DNA of 64,000 nucleotides from Liolophura sinensis (taxonomy: Eukaryota; Mollusca; Polyplacophora; Chitonida; Chitonidae). Numbering within the stretch: the stretch's first letter is position 1; each line of letters opens with the position of its first letter. The stretch covers positions 3,715,338-3,779,337 of the forward strand of contig NC_088302.1 in the NCBI RefSeq assembly GCF_032854445.1. Direction: 5' to 3'. Positions 57,881 to 64,000 of the stretch are shown in pieces. Made by a program: the position numbers and the translations under genes. Under the pieces are notes generated by a model. That model saw only the letters and a list, made by a program, of their open reading frames with translations, was not told where the DNA came from and searched no databases.

Positions 57881-60717
57881 CACGTTACGCACGAAGTTCG
57901 TGCAAGTCATTCCGGAGAAACTCCAGCAGTTTACCCTACCGCAGAAGTCGTCTGTGCCCGACACGGAATTAAGTGACTTTTAGGAAGTTTTCTTAATTTT
58001 GTATAATATCAGAAAACAGGATATAAGTGATTTGGTGTATTGGCGCCATTTCAAAATTCCTTTCGGATTAACTGGACAAATAAGAGGGTAAAGACTCATC
58101 AAAAAAGATTCTACATTACAACCATAGCTAATGATACCAGTGTATGAAGAAAACTGCACTCCCAGATTTTAGGATGACAATAATTTCATAAACGCAGAAC
58201 TAAGCTAACAATCCTGTATTGTTACGAAGCTAGCAGTAGTGGTGTTTTACCTAAATACATTCGAAAATTTTGAAAGAAAACGCCTGTTGATTCTACGACA
58301 GATCCCAGTACACCACAGTACAAAAATCTCACAGAAATCATACGAGTGATAATATGAATATATGTGTCTAAAATATGCGACTGAATTTCCACATACATCT
58401 GAAAGTCTCCTCCGACACTGCAAGCCTACTGTCACTGTAAGTTCAGGGCTGCGGTCATCCTTTCATTATTGAATGCGACGAACAGGGGACGAGTCGATAA
58501 ACAGCTCTGGATGTGGCGCTAAGTTTGCTGAGTTTTCGCCGAGGATAATCTAGTTCAAACGGGGAAACTAATAAGTCTGTGGCAGAGGTGGTCAATAAGC
58601 GGTCCACTGCGGAAGCAATATCTCCCGGTGAATTTGTCATTCACCGAAGAGCACATTTTGATACACAAATCATATACAGATTCAATTTGTCGTGTCATAA
58701 AGAGTCAAAGAGTAACTGGTCAAGATCTGGTGTAGAACAACAATACTGGTGAAAAACGTCCACAACTAATATCCATAACGAGCTGAAGATGGTGAGAGTT
58801 ACCTGCCAGTGTACTTTGACTGTGTGAGAGAGAAAAAAACATGTGTGGTCAGGAGAAAATCCGGCAAGCCCTTCTCAGACGGTTCATCTCTCAGGTTCAA
58901 CGAGGACTTGATCATTGCCTAAGTTTACTTTTGAGCCTGCCACCGATGACTTGTCCATGGCGATCAGCCACAAATTGGATTATATCCACACGGATGTCAG
59001 TCATTTCCGCTGGGGTGATTATTTATAGTTATGGTTGGTCAGAGGTTGGCTCCAGGAAGCTTACAGGACGGATTCGTTCAAATACATTTAGACATGGCAA
59101 CATAGATTTCAATCCATACAGTACGAGATAGGTTTATTCCCTTGTGATTGGCCGGAATCAATGGCTCGTATAAAAGAGAACTGTATACCTCTTCGTAGCC
59201 TGCTTTTTAACATTGGACATCAACCTTAAGCCCATTCTGTACATTTGTCCATGCTGTGAATGACCTTATTCTCAGTCTCACAGAAAAATCGTTCCATCGT
59301 TCGACTGCAGAGCTAAAGTGTTAGATTGCCGCGTGTTGTTGAACAGTTTTCTTTCCATGAAACCATATGGAAACATTGCCCACTTTTGAAGTTGTAGTAA
59401 TGCTATTCAGCCATTGGTATATCTGTCCATGTCGTCTTGATCTTACGGTTTACCTGAATTACCCCCTGAGGAAATATTGCTCTGATAAATATCGTCTGAA
59501 TACAGTAAGCTGGTGAAAGACACCCCAACCATTGGAGTCCCATGTAGTCACTATCCGCCAGACACTTACAAGAAAATAAAAACGGTGCTTTGTTCGTTAA
59601 TTGGGCTAATACATGCAACATTATACCATTCTGCTTTTAGATTTTTAACAGGTATGGCTATCAGCGATCCGATTCGACTGTCAACTGTACACCCTCGGAT
59701 CCAAAAATAATTTTGTCCTAGTTTTTTTGTTAGCTCTGAGGTCGGTTGGCCATGCTCACAGCCTAGCTCCCACATTAGCCGCTCTGAATCGTTGCGTTCG
59801 CTAACCTGGAACTCGGTCGTGTCTCCTGTGCTTTCCTCAAAGCTGTACGCAACAAAAACAGGTGTCCCGCGTCAGACCATAACGTCGCAGTCAACACAAA
59901 TGTAACCGACTCATCGCTCCGACAGCATCAGAACTTCACAAACCGCCGAATCATGTGACTTCGATGATAGGGTGAACTCGGCTGCTCTTTTGAAAACTAA
60001 GATCATCTTTATTTTTCACGACAGGTTGTTTCAGTTTTTTTGTTCATTGTTAGAGTAAAAGTTAAGACGCCCACATAAGTTGTCACTGGCCCTCTTTGTT
60101 GTGTACTACTTGTCTGGTCAATCCTTCAGATGGGGAGGACACCTAGTTGATGATTAGTAATCTTGTCAATTTGTGCAACATTCGTACCCCTTGTGCTGAT
60201 TTGGACAATGTAACGTTTAAATAACAGTTCTGAAACAAGAAGAAACCCTTTTCTTTACCCGTATATTTATTTCATTCTTTGTGAAGGTGTGAAATTTATT
60301 GTTACCATACTTGCGAATGATATTCAGAAAAAAAATATTGGAACATACATTACACATGATACTGTCGAATCACAAACATGTACAGAGCTAATCTGAAAAA
60401 CGGCACACTAATTTGTTATGTTCTGAAAGTATTTACCGGATGCTGTCTAAACTGGAATCTTCCTCCAACAAACACGCACGTGGTCCATTAGTCCTTTCAC
60501 AGGTTACTAAATAGAGGACATTCCCACCACAATGCGTGCTGCTCATGGGTGACACAAAGCTACAAACTGATATGAACTAGAAGGCATAAACATGGGTTTT
60601 TTTCTATTACAATAACTTTATATTGCAAATTTTACCTGCGACCATTTTTGGCAGATCTCCTTTAGGATGTGATGCAAGTACATTCAGTGTTGGGCGATAG
60701 AAATCAATATTAGTTTA
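57881..60717. other. Unassigned stretch
   Basis: No gene, array or known repeat. Frames up to 96 codons lack recognisable domains. Confidence 0.45.
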
Positions 60718-60840
60718 GAAACTTCGTCTTCTGCAGCTCTAGCTCCCAAATTCGTGTCTCATTTACTATACTTTAACTATATATAATTGCTATTTGCTCC
60801 CCGGGTTGTTGTACATTCCCAGGGCTGGTAAATTGGATGA
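60718..60840 (+). repeat. Second copy of the 57740-57880 segment
   Basis: TCTTCTGCAGCTCTAGCTCC, TTGCTATTTGCTCCCCGGGT and AGGGCTGGTAAATTGGA match the first copy in order and orientation. A 67-codon frame runs on from here (60794-60997) and ends as the 35-bp array begins. Confidence 0.5.
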
Positions 60841-60969
60841 CGCATCTTTGTTTAAAGTTAGACTTCACGCAGATCAAGTTGAGAATCATCCGTCATTTAG
60901 GCTTGACAAAGACGATTTGGATTACCTTTCAGCTCGAACAAGAAAGGGTGTTATGTCCACGTCGGCGTT

Positions 60970-62130
60970 CACGTTGAGGTCAATGCAACTTTGTTAATGG
61001 TGTTCACATCAAGGTCAGTGCAGCTTCGGTAATGGTGTTCATATCAGGGTCAGTGCAACTTCGGTAATGGTCTTCACATCAGGGCCAGTGCAACTTCGGT
61101 AATGTTGTTCACATCAGGGTCAGTGCAACTTTGGTAATGGTGTTCACATCAGGGCCAGTGCAACTTCGGTAATGGTCTTCACATCAGGGTCAGTGCAACT
61201 TCGGTAATGGTCTTCACATCAGGGTCAGTGCAACTTTGGTAATGGTGTTCACATCAGGGTCAGTGCAACTTTGGTAATGGTGTTCACATCAGGGCCAGGG
61301 CAACTTCGGTAATGTTGTTCACATCAGGGTCAGTGCAGCTTCGGTAATGGTCTTCACATCAAGGTCAGTGCAACTTTGGTAATGGTCTTCACATCAGGGT
61401 CAGTGCAACTTTGGTAATGGTCTTCACATCAGGGTCAGTGCAACTTTGGTAATGGTGTTCACATCAGGGCCAGGGCAACTTCGGTAATGTTGTTCACATC
61501 AGGGTCAGTGCAACTTCGGTAATGGTCTTCACATCAAGGTCAGTGCAACTTTGGTAATGGTCTTCACATCATGGTCAGTGCAACTTTGGTAATGGTGTTC
61601 ACATCAGGGCCAGGGCAACTTCGGTAATGTTGTTCACATCAGGGTCAGTGCAACTTCGGTAATGGTCTTCACATCAAGGTCAGTGCAACTTCGGTAATGG
61701 TCTTCACATCAGGGTCAGTGCAACTTTGGTAATGGTGTTCACATCAGGGTCAGTGCAACTTTGGTAATGGTGTTCACATCAGGGCCAGTGCAACTTCGGT
61801 AATGGTCTTCACATCAGGGTCAGTGCAACTTCGGTAATGGTCTTCACATCAGGGTCAGTGCAACTTTGGTAATGGTCTTCACATCAGGGTCAGTGCAACT
61901 TTGGTAATGGTGTTCACATCAGGGACAGTGCAACTTCGGTAATGTTGTTCACATCAGGGTCAGTGCAACTTCGGTAATGGTCTTCACATCAAGGTCAGTG
62001 CAACTTTGGTAATGGTCTTGGCATCAGAGTCAGTGCAACTTCGGTAATGGTATTCACATCAGGGTCAGTGCAACTTCGGTAATGGTCTTCACGTCAGAGT
62101 CAGCGCAGTTTTGGTAATCGTGTTCAGGTG
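60970..62130. repeat. 35-bp tandem array, about 33 copies
   Basis: Units of TCGGTAATGGTCTTCACATC plus AGGGTCAGTGCAACT at 35-bp spacing. The marked variant AGGGCCAGGG occurs at 61291, 61466 and 61606. Those are 175 and 140 bp apart (five and four units), showing higher-order amplification. It degrades at both ends. Confidence 0.95.
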
Positions 62131-62556
62131 AACGTTAATGTAACTTCGTTAATGGTGTATACATCCAATGAGAGGCGACTAAAGAACATGTCGGCATTGA
62201 CATGCTATTGGTAATGATAGATAACATTGATTAAATCTTTCGTTGAGATTATCCTTCGATTATTTTCAATCAGTTATTGGTCTTACAGAAGTGGGTTTTA
62301 TGTGAATTTTATGTAAATCATCGACTTTAAACTCATGCAGTACACGTAGTTTAACCCTTACCAAGGAAAACTTGGATTACATGTGATGCGAGAATCTTGC
62401 GTTCAGGGTGAACACTTTGAGGTAGTTAGTAGAAACCTTGATTGAGACATCGTTTGACACTAGATTGAGTCATGATTGTGTAATAGTCGCACTTCATTGG
62501 GAGGAATAATGAGGATACATTTAACTTTGGTCCGATCATGTCGCAGCAGTTATATG

Positions 62557-62558
62557 AA

Positions 62559-62589
<31 letters not shown>

Positions 62590-62592
62590 TAT
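62557..62592. repeat. Short (AT)n microsatellite
   Basis: About eleven AT units followed by ACATATATAT. Confidence 0.9.
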
Positions 62593-62602
62593 TAAACGTA
62601 CG

Positions 62603-62842
62603 TATTTCTTTACTCTTTCTTGTTAGACGTACTCATGAAATTCCCGTATAAGACGGTAGTGGTAAGGTTTATTGGTGGACAACTGGAGTGCCAGAAGTAA
62701 AACCTAGCTCTGCGGCCAGGTAGCTGTCAAACTTCCAGCCTTAAAACCGCTGCCGAAGCTGGAATCGAACTCGTGGCCTTGCTTATCACGGGCCTGAGGA
62801 ACGAGCCAGTGTTTCAACTGCCTGGGCTACAAAGAGCCTCTT
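62603..62842 (-). mobile_element. Second tRNA-derived SINE family
   Basis: On the minus strand the head reads TGTAGCCCAGGCAGTTGAAA (A-box-like) and GAGTTCGATTCC (B box, near consensus). The 3' part is CTACCGTCTTATACGGGAAT then TTCATGAGTACGTC. The latter resembles the 3' core of the 43043-43306 family, but the heads differ, so this looks like a separate family sharing a tail. Confidence 0.75.
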
Positions 62843-64000
62843 ATTTATGAAATAGTCTTTGTCAATCAGAATTATATACCCTGAAGGCATCTCTTTTTAA
62901 TTCATTTTCTTTCTGCCACAGTTAGCACAGTGAACAGATGAGAGGTCGCCCCTGTTGCGGTTACCATATCCCTAATCCACAACAAGATACTGTATTAGGT
63001 AATGAGTAACGGACTGAGTACTGAATAACGGACTGAGTACTGAGTAACGGACATCTGGATCAGTTATAACCAGGGTTTATTTGATGTCTAAAGACAAACA
63101 TAGTACACGACAACTGATACCAGCAACTGTTTACATCCAACAAAACGAGTCGGGAAATGTGTAATTAGCAAGCATGGATGATCTCCTCCTCTATCTCAAA
63201 TCAATCGGCAAAGCCTCCAAACTTACACCTGATTCTGTGATGAACTCTACTTAACATCTAACTTGTGGTCAACGGGATGCACATGTATTCACGTCAGGTG
63301 TACTGAGTAAATTTAAACATTTTGATGTAAACAGACGTGCCCAGGGAAATCGAAATCGATTACCATGATTCAATATATCGCAAACAATAAAGGATCCAGG
63401 GACCGTGGTTCCCTATCATTAATAAAACAACGGTATTCCTGGCCACGCCCACCCTCATTATGCGACATTTCATTAGCGTATCAAAATACGATAATAAATG
63501 AGTGTATATATCCCCAGCATGTGGCCTTTCTCAGCAAGAGACCATGTGGTGTATCGACTCGGTCATTCAGAAGGGACACTTGGAACCTAGGAACCGTTCA
63601 TCAAAAACATTAGCAGAAATCAGTCTGCTGTTCCACGGAGATAAAATGGTCATCAGGATCATTTTCTTAACTTTCTCTAATGGGTGTGAAAGAGGGGTTG
63701 ACATCAACATTCTTTCTGTTTTCTCTGCGGTGCACCATTGTGCTGGCCTCTTTCCGTGTCCGATGCCTTCTGTTCCGGAGCGCCTGAAACACAAGTTTAT
63801 TACACACGGCATGTGCACGGCCCGCCCTTGACTGCCCTGGCGACCACGGTCCAACGGTAAAAAACTTATATCAAATCAGGATCCTAGCATCTCTTCCGCC
63901 TTTGAGGAGAAAGCAATCCTGTGTAATAAGTCTTTTAAACCTTTCGTCAAACAACCCAGTTGTATGCTTGATATAACAATAACTAGTAATTTCCAAACAA
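62843..64000. other. Unassigned stretch at window end
   Basis: A short direct repeat (CGGACTGAGTACTGA, about 63010-63055). Overlapping unrecognised frames lie at 63502-63854 on both strands. A possible minus-strand acceptor (TTGTGTTTCAG, near 63786) is the only splice-like hint. No gene is called. Confidence 0.4.

Noticed and set aside
63502-63854. Overlapping frames of 95 and 109 codons as a gene
   Set aside because: Neither has a domain, and only one weak splice acceptor is visible.

Overview
The window is animal nuclear DNA. It has long introns with GT-AG (and one GC-AG) splice sites, no bacterial-style gene packing, and many SINEs and minisatellites. tRNA-headed SINEs with a 3' core near TTACGCCGTACTCAAGAATA, a GAGTGAGTGAGT-type element and abundant tandem arrays suggest a lophotrochozoan, most likely a mollusc. 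The species cannot be named from sequence alone.

One gene can be rebuilt completely. It is a soluble (nitric-oxide-type) guanylate cyclase alpha subunit on the minus strand, with ten coding exons between 33545 (start codon) and 18695 (stop codon). Every exon joins in phase, giving 694 residues, close to the roughly 690 of vertebrate alpha-1. Intron 5 uses a GC donor. The protein should pair with a beta subunit, encoded elsewhere, to make cGMP. Intron 1 is about 7.2 kb and holds two weak plus-strand reading frames with signal-peptide-like starts.

At the left edge (1-447) are two probable exons of an unrecognised minus-strand gene that runs out of the window. No other confident protein gene was found. 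Most remaining reading frames are short, low-complexity or inside repeats.

The rest is repeat landscape. From left to right: a 26/27-bp array (2.0-2.6 kb); a decayed reverse-transcriptase copy next to a 65-bp array (5.1-6.8 kb); a 47-bp array (9.6 kb); a run of 45-bp, CACGTG-bearing, 81-bp and 45-bp arrays (12.4-14.1 kb); a foldback element (14.9-15.1 kb); the cyclase gene (18.4-33.6 kb); a 67-bp array (36.6 kb); a nest of reverse-transcriptase remnants and SINEs (39-42 kb); a young SINE with a perfect target duplication (43.0 kb); arrays of 29, 67, about 32 and 36 bp (43.8-50 kb), one split by a SINE; a solo-LTR-like block with heat-shock-type elements and a TATA box (51.2-52.0 kb); a 42-bp array (52.5-53.2 kb); a 45-bp array open on both strands (53.75-55.46 kb); a 35-bp array (61.0-62.1 kb); and a second SINE family (62.6-62.8 kb).

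The most interesting pattern is that a roughly 42-bp sequence recurs as single dispersed copies, inside an 81-bp array and as a large 42-bp array. This links several 'satellites' to one mobile element. No operon-like or defence-like system is visible.
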